Of a DNA stretch of 64,000 bases, positions 23,421 through 36,732 are shown piece by piece (position 1 is the stretch's first letter; each line of letters opens with the position of its first letter). This DNA is from Lingula anatina (taxonomy: Eukaryota > Brachiopoda > Lingulata > Lingulida > Lingulidae). The position numbers were made by a program, and so were the translations under genes. The stretch lies in NCBI RefSeq assembly GCF_001039355.2, contig NW_019775453.1, forward strand, positions 1 to 64,000, given 5' to 3'. The notes under the pieces are model-generated. The model searched no databases, was not told where the DNA came from, and was given only the letters and a program-made list of their open reading frames with translations.

Positions 23421-26400
23421 GTTTGGACTGTTTATGAGAAAATTAATATAAAATCGCTCAAAAACACAACTCGTACACTGATTCAGATATGGAGTTCATA
23501 GACTTAATGCAAATACTTCTGGTAAACAAAGAAGTGTGGACTTGCACTCATTTGTCTTTCCTGATACCTATACATTTCTATTGGTCCTTGAGCAAGTCCA
23601 AGTAAACTGATAAATGAAGTAGCCAGTTGTGCAAAGTGGCAGATTAGTCTGAGGAGTAGACTAGTTGACACCAGACCAAGTTCCGGAGATTTCTACCTGG
23701 GAAGTTGAGTGGTGGGAATAATCTGCTGTATTAAGTTCAGAAGGATGTACTGCTGAATCAATGCTTCATCATCTCTAGCTGCAAAACTAGAAAGAAAAAA
23801 TTCCTGTTTTAAATAAACTTTTCTTTTTCTTTTTTTTTTCTGAAGTTTATTTCTAAAAAGTCAAGTTTGAATCTCATTTCACATTTGTGAAAAAGATTAA
23901 AATGATGCTGAATGCTTTTGTATACCATAAATTTAGACTATTGTTCTCATGATTGACAAAGCTCTGTTGACCACAATGCCTTGCTAATGTCATTTCCTTT
24001 TTCTTTTTATCTGGGTTTAAGTGTTTGGATAAATGAAATTTAAAAATTCAATTTTGTTTGCACTTGGCCTTACGTCTTGAACACTGTGGAGTTGGTCTCT
24101 TTAATCTGTCAGAAGTCTGTTTGCGGGTCTGGAGACATTGGGACTGTTATATTCAAGTATGTTTTCATACACCTATTGCACCTCTATGTATGAGGATTAT
24201 CAAGTACTATACAGCCTATCTCTCAATAGAAATAAAGATTGTTCGTGGTCGAAACATTAGGGTGAGTGGTAACTGCATCTGCCTTGTATCGCTTTGTGAA
24301 TTTATCACATGAATTAAGCCTTGAGCCCCCTACTCTTCAAAACATTTAAAGAGAAATGTCATTAGAGAAAGCAGAATATCTTCCAGTCTTAAGTTGCTTT
24401 TAAGAGTTGCTCTGTATTCAAAATTGTAATAGAAGTGGAGACTGGCAATATTTCAGATATTTCCTACAATTTATTTTCCTTCAAAAAAAATGTGCTCTAA
24501 ATATGGTTCCAAATATAAATCTTTGAAATGTCATTTTAAGGAATGTGTTTAATATTTAAATAGTTTCACACTAAGAATTCTTTTTATGAAACTGCAAAGG
24601 GACATTAAGAAAACCAACCTTTGTACTTTACTTCCCCCCCCCCCCATAAAGTTTTAAAGTAATCCAATTACTTTTAAAAAATTACCACAGTCAAATAATC
24701 AATATTCTCCTTTGTTTTATTTTAAATGGTTAAATGTTCAATTAACAACAGCAATTAAACAGCACCATGTGACAACTATAAAATTCATTTTGACAAGAAA
24801 AAGTATTTAACACAGTACAAAAGGTCAAAGAAAATGCTTACAACACAGTTATCAGCATATTCAACAATAGCATGCAACAACATAAAAGTAATTACTGACA
24901 AATGAGAAAGATTATCTGTTGAACATGGGGTCATCCTTCAGCATTTACATAGTGAGCAGCATAATTAATGAAAAGTATTATTGGTCTTAATTAAATTACT
25001 CTGAGATTCAGTGACTTAATGAGTGCTTTTCTCATCACGTGGAAGAGGCGAATTATTAACAATTAAGGCAAGATCAGACTGTGTTAGTTTTTAATTAAAT
25101 TCACATCATCAAACAGCTATTTTAAGATATGCATCTTAATATCAATAATAAAAAGTAATGGAAATATAATTATTCCATGCTTTTAATTGCATTACAAACT
25201 CAGCTTCCTTAATAAGCTGTTCTTTTTGAAGTTTTTTTTTGATACTGTACTCTTACTCAAAATAACTTGAGGAATGGCAAAGTGGACAGCAGTGTGCCTT
25301 GAAGTTTAATATTTGCCTTATATATGCCTTATATGTATAATTTCCAACATATCATCTTATACAATTTTTTCAGTTTTTATCTTTCTGTATCATACGTATT
25401 TGCAGATCATACTAAACGAAGCATACCACAATCATGAAAGTAATTTCTGAAGAAAACATTTGGTTATCAGACATTCTTGAAGTTCTCCATGTGTTATGAG
25501 AAAATTAAAGGATAATCATGGTTCTAATTTATTTAATTAAATAATTTGCTTACTTTATCAGATTTAGGCACCATGCATTTTCAAGGTGTGTAATGAGTGG
25601 AAAAAGAAAGGTCCTGGATTGAGCTCTCTTCTATTTCTAAATTCTACTATTATCATAAATATTATTGTTATCATTAATATTCTTATTAATATTGTTAAGC
25701 ATAATGCTTACCATTATTTTTCCATTGCTGGTTACTATTATTATTATTTCTCTTTCGTTTTATTATTTCAGTCTTTGACATTAAGCCAAGTTATTTATTG
25801 CAATCTTCTCTAACAGAGCATACAACACTTGTTAAAGTCATTTCTGATAGGGAAAATAATCGGTACCAATAAGATATAAGAGGCCAACTACTCATATCTA
25901 CATGTGTAATTTCAAAATTAAAGAAAACAATGATGCATTTACTTCCAGTTACTTTCAAAAATGAAACTAATGAGTTTTATTACACTAATGGCCTTAACTT
26001 GCAAATTAGACAGAGGGTCATATTTTGGTCACCTGTGTCTAATGGACAAAATGGAGAAAATAAAGTTTGTTTTACATGTAGCTGCAAAAATTGAGTAAAA
26101 TTAAAATGACCAAGAAGTTGAATGGCCATTCAATGGTTCTTTAAATGGGAAGCAATTAAAGCAGAATTCCATGCAGTTTCAGAGTATCTGACCGTAATAA
26201 GGGGACCACTTCCTCATCAATCAATAAATTATTTTTAAAAAAGGCAGTTGTACTGACGCTTTGATAGGTCGTTATTTGTATCCACCCATGTATATACAGG
26301 GAAAAGTAAACACTGTAACACACGCTGTTGATTGTTTACCGGTACCAAATTATGGGCTTGAAAGCTTATCGTTACTATATGGGCGTACAGTACTTGAGAT

Positions 26401-26599
26401 TAAGGAGTAGTAATTACTGTCCGTCATTCCTTTTACTTTATCATGCAAATATTTTTAAATTATATGCATTTTAGACATACCAAACATGTATTTAATTTTT
26501 ATGAGATATGGGTACTTGACGGCTCTTCCCTTTCACAAATTCAACTTAAAATTTCTGATGTATTAGGTATTATATTTTCTGAGCATACGGATGTACAGA
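23421..26599. other. ABHD12-RhoU/V spacer, no gene recognised
   Basis: AT-rich. It contains a C12 tract at 24634-24645 and an ATT/ATA-rich low-complexity patch around 25640-25750. Open frames at 24058-24312 and 25586-25813 show low-complexity or unrecognised sequence without splice context. CpG density rises toward 26.6 kb. Confidence 0.55.
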
Positions 26600-26758
26600 T
26601 GCATTAGTAACCAAGCAAAAACACGCTGCAGTCTACCGGTCTTTAGAACTACTAGCGCGCAAAGACCCACTCCTACTCCTGCTGACTCGCGCTCCCCCTG
26701 TTGCTTCACGGTCTATTACCGTTCGTCGCCAGGGGTCAGCAGCAGTGTATTTTTGGAG
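26600..26758 (+). other. Possible alternative noncoding first exon of RhoU/V
   Basis: A CpG-rich stretch ends in a consensus splice donor GAG|GTAAGT (GT at 26759-26760). A good acceptor, TTTTATTTCAG, ends at 27241, about 480 bp downstream and still before the RhoU/V start codon. This fits an upstream promoter with a noncoding first exon spliced to the known first coding exon. The 5' end is undefined, and the pairing of donor and acceptor is inferred. Confidence 0.35.
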
Positions 26759-27266
26759 GTAAGTGCAAAGACCGCAAAAGTTCCGGCTGGCAACCAGTAC
26801 ACAATTAGCAAGTATAATAATACTGGATTGTATCTTGTGAAAACTCTGATGCCAAAGCGTCCAAGAAAGTCGCTTACACCCAAAACCTTATCAGTGTTTT
26901 CTTTTTGTGACATTCATCTCCACTTTTCTAGCTTGGTTTTATAGACCATGGTACACCTTGATATCAAGACTTATCAATGAAATTAATATAAAATTGACGT
27001 TAGTTTTAAAATTGAAAAATCAAATGCTGACGGAAAACGAACTCTTCGATAAGAGTTTTTTTTGTTTGATTGTGTGTAATGCCGTGACTATTCAAACAGA
27101 TCTCTTTCTATTTCTAATCAGAGCGATTATTTTTTAATTCTATTGTGAATAAATCGTTTCATTATCAGCGTTACCGTTGGTACCAATAATAACAACCAAA
27201 AACAATTCCGCTCTAAAAGATATGACACACTTTTATTTCAGGAATCTAACGTCAGAATTCATTTTT

Positions 27267-27312
27267 AAGTCTGGAGGCACCTGAAAAATAAAAGTCTGGA
27301 GGCACCTGAAAA
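27267..27312. repeat. 21-bp direct repeat upstream of the RhoU/V promoter
   Basis: The unit AAGTCTGGAGGCACCTGAAA (plus one A) occurs at 27267-27287 and 27292-27312 with a 4-bp gap. Each copy carries the E-box CACCTG, so the duplication doubles a possible bHLH or Snail-type site about 150 bp upstream of the likely start site. Confidence 0.85.
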
Positions 27313-27367
27313 GTATGAACAGAACACCGCACTCTTTTGAGTGACAAGTGCGCTCATTGATGGTACA

Positions 27368-27447
27368 TGACGTCACACTCTCTCTCAGCCAATCCGCTTT
27401 TAGGCTGTCATAAATACAGACTGACCCGTGCTCAGAGAGCTCAGTTG
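27368..27447 (+). promoter_or_regulatory. RhoU/V core promoter: CRE, CCAAT, TATA, Inr
   Basis: In order: a full palindromic CRE TGACGTCA (27368-27375), CCAAT (27389-27393), a TATA-like CATAAATA (27409-27416), and an initiator-like TCAGTTG (27441-27447). The TATA element is about 30 bp before the initiator A, the usual spacing. This predicts transcription from about 27443 and a 5' UTR of about 360 nt. It suggests control by CREB/ATF factors. Confidence 0.75.
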
Positions 27448-27802
27448 ATGATAAGCAATTGCAGGTATCGCATTGGAGATATAACATCCACAGGTTTCAA
27501 GTTATTTCCATTGTGGAGGAAAGGTTGACCCAAGCTTTCAACCAACTCGACCCTTTGGATTAATATATCCCTTTGGAACGAGTCGTCAAGTGGCGTTTCT
27601 TCGCAATATAGGCTGGTGGAGTGGGCGAGTGCCCTCCGTAAAATATAGGCTGAGCATAGACACTCGTTGCAAGCCTTTGCAATAATAACTTGTATGTCAC
27701 AGGTAGATTCTTAGCACTTCTCAACACGTAGAGTGGTATCTTAGTATCATTCTGGCGGGTGATACTTCGAGGACATCGGAAAGTCTAGGCAACTGCCCGA
27801 CA

Positions 27803-30800
27803 ATGCCGCCCCAAGCTCAAGCAATGGAAGCCAACTCGTACTCTCTGCCCGATGTTGTCGATCACGGACAGGTATCAATAGAAAGTGACTATCATTCCCG
27901 AGTAAAATGTGTTTTAATAGGAGATGGTGCTGTAGGAAAGACAAGTCTAGTTGTCAGTTATACAACAAACGGTTATCCCACAGAATATGTGCCGACAGCA
28001 TTTGACAATTATTCAGGTAAGTTTTTTATGCATTTTTAATAATTGTTTTTCTTGCTCCTAATACTTAGTTACTTAGCTACTTCACAGTGTGGTCTAAGAC
28101 AAACCCATCGAAGTTGGTGTTCATTGAACTAAATAAATGTTATCAGAGTTAAATAAAAATCAAAGTTGGGTGTAACTGAAATCTATAAAGTGTATTCAAC
28201 TACTGTTAAAATGTATGCCACAATTCTTTTCAATTTAAATAGGAAAGTTTTTCAATAGCATGGGTGGTTATGTGCTAGTTGTAGTTTTTTTGCTGACGGA
28301 ATGAATGGGTATTGGCTAAAGCTTTTGTGTGTCACATACACAATTTAGTGTATCAGTTTAATTCATGGCTTGTTTTCTCAAAACAAAAACTGAAAACATT
28401 ATGCTAGGTGGTCTGCCCCTTGTCAACTTTCCCACAGGTTTACACCTGCAAGTGCTGGTTGACTTTTCTTCAAGGCTTTTGTTACAATTTTAGTAAATAA
28501 ACATTACTCAATGCTTGTCAGCTGCCCATTCATAAGCACATGGAGGGTTCCCAATTCCCTTTCATTCAGAGTTTTCAGTATTTGACAACCGAAGCAAGAC
28601 TGATACTTTTTCAAAACAGTCCTTATTGCTTTCACACCCTTGAGGGAAAGGGGGAAGGACTGAAAGGAAGACTCGGGGATAATCTGAAGATTAGCCTATT
28701 GAAAAAGTATCATTCATTTACCTTAACTATTTAAAATCAATGAAACAAAATTGGCCATCATGAAAGGTTGATTTATTTGAGGCAGGAAAATCTGTTTTCT
28801 CAAGACCTGGCCTTGGCAAAGCCATCAATTCACTTTTTTCCTCTGGTTTATTGACTGATTAAACTAAAACTTCTGCAGTCTACAACTTTTTCTGGTTCAA
28901 AATTCTTGTCACAACAGTTCACCTGCCCTTTGATATCAGGTGACAAATAATCGGGACGAATTAGGAGCCCACCACTGATTCATACTTCCCATGTGAAGGT
29001 AATTTTTATCCAATTTTGTTGTTGCACTTTAAATGTGAATAAGATATTACAGTTTTGTAGAAAGTTGGATCAAAAAGAAAAGAAAAAGGCCCCCAGCATA
29101 CGTTGAGTCCATCAATAAAACCGTGTATACCAGTTGAACAAAAATAATAGAATGACTCACCAGGTGGAAGACCTGTCTGATATTGGATCATATGAAATGA
29201 AGGTGTGCACACGTGAACTGTGTGTTACCTGCAGACTTTTTGTATCATCTTTTGAGCCAAGCCAACACTTTTTTGCTGGGTTGTTATTCTTTTTTTATCA
29301 TTATTGGAAGGACAAAACAGTAGGAGATAATATAATGACACTTATAAGAAACACTGAAAGGAGTCAAGCTAGAGTGCATTGACTTCTACAGAATTTGCTG
29401 TAAATAAAGTTAGGGATTTTATAACTAGATGAAACATCTGTTGGTGAAAAAAAAGCTGAAAAATATATCCACCTGCATGAAGCAATGAGTAATACACGGT
29501 ATGGGGTAGAACCTGCCACTTCACAGTCAACCATAGCCCATTATACATAGGCTGCACTGTGTGCATTAAGTTAGGGGTCTTTGACAATAACTGTACTGTT
29601 TCTCATATATTTGTCTGTCATGCAACCTTCCTCAATGGAAGTTCTCATTAGAAGGCTTGCTTGTACAAGTCTGTTGCATGTCGAGTCCAGTATTCCAGTC
29701 ATGCGAGCAGCCATTTGTTGCTGTTATACCCATGAACTGTGACCTAAAACAAAAGAAGAAAGGACGCTGACTGAAATCTTACAGCGTTTATCCCTTTTGT
29801 ACAAATAAGCATCCATTATAGTAGTTATTAATAACTATGGGTGTAAAGTTTGGAGTTAATTTTGTTGGATTTTTGCCTCGTTATATTCATAATACACTTC
29901 CTGGGAAGAAAATTTAGTTTGCATACTCATCAGATAGAATAAAATTATATGCAAAAATTATAGAGTGGACGGAATACTGGTTGACCACCGGGGTTTGACC
30001 ATCGGTGTAAGTTTACCCTTGAGGCAAATGTCAATGTCCAGATATATAGTTTGTAAACAGGACCAAGTCATTCCTGTCAACACACGGACATCAATAAAAT
30101 ATTAATGTTGATGTATTGTCTCTGTTTCAGTTGTGGTCAAAGTAGATGACAAACCAGTCAGGTTACAGCTCTGTGACACAGCAGGCCAGGTAGGTGTAAT
30201 GGTTGATATTAAATCACGTCTGTGTTAGTTGGTGTCACCTGCGATGAGTAAATTACCCATCTCCTTAGTGCCGCCATATTAACATACACTGGATAATTAT
30301 CATAATTTTGGGTCTTGCAGTGCATGTTGTGCACACTGGATGTATCTAAATTAAGTGTTTGTGAGAGAGCTTCACACCTGGAGCTCAGGGATGGTTTGTT
30401 AATGTATAAACAGAGTTGTGTAACTGTTTGTTATGTGCATTTCATACATGTTTGCATCATGATACATATTGAATATCACACTGAGCTATAGCATTATACC
30501 TCTTTGCTTCTGATCAGTTTTGAAATATAAGTCTTGATCAGGTTGGCATTTGAAGCACTTTGAAAAAAAAACTACCACAGGTACGAATAAACCACAAAAA
30601 AGATTTCGTTATTTCTTTGTGAAGATGTGTATCAAGCAACATGTTTGAGGTAACTTGGTATGAATATGGCAGTCTGTTAAGTAATTTCTTTATTCCTGTA
30701 TTCTGAACCTTAGCAGTCTCTTAAATGTATTGGTCTTGCTGCAGAAACTGTTATGTCACTGAGGCATTCAGTGTTGTATCTATTTTGGGATGTTTTCTTT

Positions 30801-33800
30801 ATTGGACAACTGAACTTGCAAGCAAGTTATATATAACCAGGCTCTAGTGCAGCAGTTGTTGTTGCTTTCTGCAAAATGTTTAGTAGGAAAAAAACCACAC
30901 CTGTTGATTTTGAATTCATTTCATAGCCAGCATTTTATGTTTATGTCCTATTTAATCTACATCACACCGGGTGACCCAGTTAAGGAGTGGGGAAGTTAAG
31001 TGAGTCCAGGTGGTATAAATTTCTGTTTTCAACAAAACCTGTTAACATTTTCTTATATTTCCTGGTAGCAACATGAACTCAATTTCCTAGAAATATGAAA
31101 AATTATTTGATTAGGCTCTTGGAATCCACTGTTAGAGAAGCTGAATTGTTCCCGTGGAAGTGATATTCCATTTTTCTACCTGGTACCATATGTTATTAAG
31201 TTTCTTGCCAGGATATAGGAGCATCAGAAAGATGGAAAGATACAAAATATCCTGTCTGAAATTATATCATCTCAGATGCTTTTGATAGGCAGTGTGCCTA
31301 ATGAGTTATCCTGAATTTTGGCCAAGATTTATTTTCAGTTCTTGGTGAAACCGCGATGATTACTATTTTTGATCCTTTTCACGTCAAGTGATTACGAGAC
31401 AAGTCCGTAAACAGCAGGACCGAACATGTACTTATCTGCCTTATTCAGTAAATGAGTAGAAGAATTGGATTGGATTATTACATGACTCCTGTCAATGAAG
31501 AATCTTAGTGAATGAACAGTTTTCTTTTGTGGTTAGCTAATCGTGTCCCATGCTGCAAATTGCATGAGGGAATGAATAAAACCGTGTGCACTTGGTGGGC
31601 TAGAGTTACTACTGGGTGAAGTCGGATGCATATTATGATATTAGCCACCATGCTGCGATACATTTTGAATATATATATAAATGACAGGAAGATCAGAGCA
31701 CAGTCATTAACACATCATATATGTTACTGCATGTTATTGTCCCTGCCCCGCCTTAAACTTGTACAGAGATGTATGGGAAGGGCAGGGCATGATATTTAGT
31801 GTTATATTGCCTGTACCCCTACCCCACTGTGCCTGGTACCTGAGTAACCTTAGAGCAAGAAGTTATCTCAGACATTTATAAAGGAAGTGCTTATTCCAAA
31901 AGTATTTCTTGTAATGTATAAATTGTTTGTCAACCTTGGTCTTACATGCTTTATTTTACCCCACCTTATACATTTCATGTGCTAAAAAGACTTTTTGAAA
32001 AAAGTCTTTCAGGGGTCCTCACTTTTGAAATGTCACTCCTACACAGGAGGTCCCCATTTCTGTTTGTGTATTTTTTTCTTGTTTTGTAAATATTACTGTA
32101 CTATTTGTAGAACCCCAAGAGTTTGAGGCTTTTGTTTGTCTTTGTGGTTTTCCTTTTGTTTTGACTCTGTAGAAGTTTGCACAGACAGTTCCCATGCACC
32201 TGTGTACGATTAAACAGCTAGTAAGGTCATTCTAGACTCTATTGGCCTTGAAAAAAGATTATGAATATTAAGCAAACATACGATAAAATTCTCATATTTA
32301 TTTCCCTAACAATTTTTTTTACACAAAAAACAACGTTACACGTGAAATAAGCCTGGCAGTCCTATAAAGTAGAGTGCTGGAAAATTTGAAAGTTGTTCTC
32401 TATTGACTTAAGGAGTATTACCGTCCAATGTTGAATGGGAAATTTTGATTGATTATCAAAAGATTGATGACTGTTTTTGAAACCGTTATATTTCCATTGC
32501 CGTTACTGATTGCTCAATCAGCTCTATATTTATCATGGCAGCCTGGTGATTACTGGCTGATTCATCATGATCAAACCTGCTTAAAAAGTAACCAATCAGT
32601 TTGATAAGAGGTAAAGGTAAAGGCCAGGTATGTTTGTTGTGTGCGAGATTCATCTGATTTTCGGCCAAACTGTTTGTACATGTTACCTGTCTAACTGGCT
32701 GCCGGTCACTTAGTGCTGTTGCCTTGAGTTTCAATGGTATTACGTGGTTTTGAAGTGACCCGAGCACCGCAAGAATGTAATTGGTGCCCACTGGTCAACA
32801 GGCACTTTTTGTCTTCGGACCATTTAGGAAAATACTGTAACTTTGCACTTTTGAGATAAACTTAAGCCAGGGCAAACTGGCCTTGTTTAGTTTCCATTTC
32901 ATCAACTCTGGACAGTTGTAATAAGTAAAGAAGGGCGTTTTCTCTTATTTAGCGTTAACAATGACCACTTCTCGTCTGATTGCTTCCATTCTTTTGCAAA
33001 TGCAGGCTGCCATAGTACACTGGACCCAGCCACCTGATCTCTACTTGAGAACACACAAGGCGAGCCACAGAGTGCACCAGACTCTCTCAATAGGGCACTG
33101 CCTTCCTATAACATTTATACTGAATCCATGTTTTGTTTTTACACCTGGTTTTCTGATGGTCCGATTCTTGTTGAGCAAGAAATCAATGTATTGCTTGTTG
33201 TACCTACACAGAGGGAAAGAATAACGGAAGTGAAAAAATATTGATTAAACCCCTTAAAGAGAATAGCATGTGTTGACAATTGAGTACTTGTGGATTTCCT
33301 CTCTCCATTTTTGGTGTAAGTTTTACAATATATGGGAATGTGGGTGACAAAACAATTGCCAGAAGCACATCACTGTCTAAATAACTTATGGTCTATCAAT
33401 CTTTCCCTTTTGCTTTAATACAGAAGGCTGGTTTTTGTTACCTGGTCTTTTCACCATGGTCAACCAGGAAACATCACACCTGCAAATTTGACATGGATGT
33501 TGTTTACATGGATGGTTTGGTTTGTGGACAATTTTTGCCCTGCACAATACTACATGATAGGTAAACGTGGGATGGCATTTGTACTTTTTGAGAAAAGGTA
33601 CAAAAAATTGCTAGAACAAAAATTGATTGTTCCTGTTAATCTTTTTTTGTCTCTATGTATGATTTGACAGCTGGAAGATCTTTTTTTTTTTTTTAAGTGA
33701 AGCTATTTGAAACTGAGACCAGTGTGTTTAATGTTACTTTGGGTTGTAGCTTTGATCTCATTATTCGGTCTCATTATTGACTATTGATAGAATGTCCCCC

Positions 33801-36732
33801 AATTTAAGAAATTGGAGAAATAAGTATGTTATTGAGAATAGAGGTAGCGGCCTTGTTTTGGACATACAGGCAGGAGACTTAAAAGCAGGTGACAAGGGGC
33901 GGTCACTTTTCCGTCTTTGATGAGTGATCTTCTGAATGGACTGGGTTGAGCGGCCTCACCTTTTAATATCAAAGTGTATTGTGTCCCCATTGTGCCAGCA
34001 GTGTTTAGTCAAGTGACTTTGTTTGTGGAGGGGTGTCACCCTATGAAAACTGTTTGAGTAACCAAATCTCCCTCTTCATGTCTGTTTACCATGAAAACAG
34101 GGGCTCACTTTTTTTTCTCACTCTGCTCCTGGGGCATTATTAAGTGTAGACCCCTGAGTCAAAGGCGGAGGTCAGTATTGCATGGACGTAGTTATTGATG
34201 TGATAATGCAAGGTGTTTAAGGAGTTGGGGTTACTCAGTGGCAGCCCCGAGGTGGTGTTAATTTTGTTGTCAAGATGATGACAAAAATAACTTGAAATAT
34301 TGAATACTGCCTGTGATAACTTGCAATCAGGCATCTGGTAAACAAGAATATGAAGCCATAGATTTCCACTCATGCACCCACATCATTCTTATATTATCAT
34401 CTAGGTTTGTATCAGTGTTGTCCTAATCACCAAGTCTGTCTCTGAGACACTGTGTAAATTAACAGCTTACAGAACAGGTAGCCACAGATCAATGTATTCA
34501 TTATTATCAGCACATACATATACACACAAATGCCTATAGATTTCTGCACTTCACAGTGGACATTTTGGATTATTAATGGCTTCTCCAGGGTTGTCACTGT
34601 GGTTATTAGTAGTATAAAGAGATATTTCTTGGTGTGACTGAACTTCATTGATTCCACCCTCTAGATGTCTTTCCCAATAAGATAGGTATTTTGGAGGAGA
34701 TAAAGCACCTTAGGAGGCGTAAATCTGCAATCGGAGAGTTTATAAACTGTGCAGTCAGTAGATTAGACAGGAATGTGGTGCAGAAAATAGTGGCGTGATA
34801 ATGCTGATAAGGTTTTGAAAATGTCCAAGATTTACAACGGTTTTACCATTGAGTATGAAGGGATGGAAAATAGAATTTAAAAGCTTAGTATTTACCCATT
34901 GAGTTGTTTAAGCTCTCCTTTGCATTGAATTTGAACAATGCTGGTGTGTTTGTTTGTTTTCATTTTGAGACTAATTTTAACACCTGTCCACAAATGGGGC
35001 TTAATCAATTTGACAACTAAATGTGAAACTGGTAATTGAACTTGGCAAGCTGTCCATAAGGCATTGAAACTATTCTCTTATATTTCTATAAGCATAGCAT
35101 TGTGTCATTTTAATTAGCTTAGAGAAAGTAGTCTGTGTATAGTATGTTGATCAGGTACTGTGAAATGTATTGCTTGATTTGATGTCTAATGCTTTGAACC
35201 AGTGGCCCTCCCTGCCCCGTAATTCAGTTGAGTTAAATCAGTAAGACCCTAAAAGTGACCCTACCTTTAGTCCCTCAGCATACCTGAGCATGACTGACTG
35301 GACAATTTGTACCAAATTAAAACATGCTTGACCTAAGGGACCTGTTGCATCTTTGCACACCAACAAACTGCAGACAAAAGATAGGCATTGAATATGTTTT
35401 TGAATGTAATGAAAAAATGTGTTCACTGTGTATTTGTTGGGTGAGTGGGACCGATGATGGTGTTTTTAGCCAGAAAAGTGGTTCCTGAAAAACATGCATT
35501 GTTCACAAAGGAAATACACCATTTCACCAGGCACTTATTCACTGACATCCAACAAAAGATTTTCCGATTTTATTTTTATACAATTACTGTTCCTGTTTTA
35601 TTCTTCTTTTGTGTATATTTACTGCCAAAGCGGGCAATGGCTCTCTCTCTCTCCACATGCTATTATGTTTCATAGCACCTCTCTCATTTTATGGACAGTT
35701 CAGTACAAATGATTGTGTTTTGTGTCAGAATTTATTTATAATTGAGAATTTATAGGATATTTATTTTGCAGTAAGGATGTTAAGTCATTCTACTCCTCCC
35801 AATTTTATTCACTGTCAACACAAAAGATTATGTGTCTATAAAATTGCGTGGATACACCTTAGTCACACACTTCCAAACTTCATAAATACAAGTTGCATAA
35901 TAACCACACACTTCAGTGGTTTGCACTCTACACACCATGTGGAATACAGACCTAAAGCGGTAGAGAAGCAATGCTGCTTACATTAAATTTGTAGTTCTAA
36001 GTGCTTCATGATTGAAATGCCAGTGATCTATGACTTTCATTTTCCTCAACACCTGTTATATTTGATTAAAGAGGGGATTTTTTTACACTCACAGAAAAAG
36101 CACAGTTGAGTGTGTTTTAAATAAATTACACGAGTTAAGATTATTCCTTAGAGTTAAATGTTAAAAGAAATTTTCTTCTACTTAAAATTTTAATCATGAT
36201 GTATTGAAGTATTTCTGTTATCTCTTTACAGGATGATTTTGATTCCTTGCGGCCTCTCTGCTACCCAAACACAGATGTATTCCTGCTCTGCTTTAGTGTG
36301 GTCTCTCCCACATCATTTCACAATATCATGGACAAATGGGTGCCAGAAATTAGAAAGCATAATCCACACACTCCAGTTTTATTAGTGGGCACACAGTCAG
36401 ACTTAAGAAATGATGTGAAAGTTTTAATTGAACTTGCGCACTACAACGAGCGCCCAGTGACTGAAACAGAGGCAAAGGAGCTCGTGGACAAGATCGGAGC
36501 TGTGGAATATATGGAGTGTTCGGCTCTTACACAGAAACACTTGAAGGAGGTTTTTGACTCAGCGTTGTTGGCTGCCTTAGACATAAATGGCAATATCAAA
36601 AGACAGAAGTCTGGTAGCAGGCGATGGAAAAAGAGCAAAAAAAGCAGTGACTCTGTTGAGAAAAGGCAACAGGCCCAGGGCTCAGAGCTGGCCAAAAAGA
36701 AAGGTTGGAAAAAGTATTGCTGCTTTGTATGA
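27803..36732 (+). CDS. RhoU/V: RhoU/RhoV-type atypical Rho GTPase, 3 coding exons, 257 aa
   Basis: Atypical Rho GTPase related to vertebrate RHOU (Wrch-1) and RHOV (Chp). These proteins cycle GTP fast, bind PAK-type effectors and regulate adhesion and cytoskeleton at membranes. Coding exons: 27803-28016, 30131-30189, 36232-36732 (774 nt, in phase). The P-loop GDGAVGKT is at 40-47. Switch [12 protein letters not shown], contains Thr65. DTAGQ is at 87-91, with the Gln61-equivalent Gln91 kept. The G4 motif TQSD is at 145-148 and G5 ECSAL at 186-190. A lysine-rich tail ends in WKKYCCFV; Cys254/Cys255 suit palmitoylation instead of the usual CAAX prenylation, as in RHOU/RHOV. The 32-residue N-terminal extension lacks the proline-rich SH3-binding motifs of vertebrate RHOU. 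It shares features with both paralogues, so it is probably the single pre-duplication orthologue. Confidence 0.96.
28017..30130. other. RhoU/V intron 1
   Basis: A 2.1-kb intron, GTAAG donor and TTTCAG acceptor. No internal gene or long repeat was seen. Confidence 0.8.
30190..36231. other. RhoU/V intron 2
   Basis: A 6-kb intron, donor GTAGG and acceptor CTTTACAG. No internal coding sequence recognised; the 101-codon minus frame at 32486-32791 looks random. A cluster of CTTTGAT motifs lies around 33.75-33.97 kb. Confidence 0.75.
33749..33974. promoter_or_regulatory. Cluster of three TCF/LEF-like motifs in RhoU/V intron 2
   Basis: GCTTTGATC (33749-33757), CTTTGATG (33915-33922) and the reverse-strand ATCAAAG (33968-33974) match the TCF/LEF core within 226 bp. 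The intervening DNA is more GC-rich than the rest of the intron. Function is inferred only; short motifs also occur by chance in AT-rich DNA. Confidence 0.3.

Noticed and set aside
26591-26944. 117-codon plus-strand frame upstream of RhoU/V
   Set aside because: It runs straight through a consensus splice donor and shows no recognised domain. The DNA is better explained as promoter or noncoding exon.
32486-32791. 101-codon minus-strand frame in RhoU/V intron 2
   Set aside because: No recognised motif or splice-site context.
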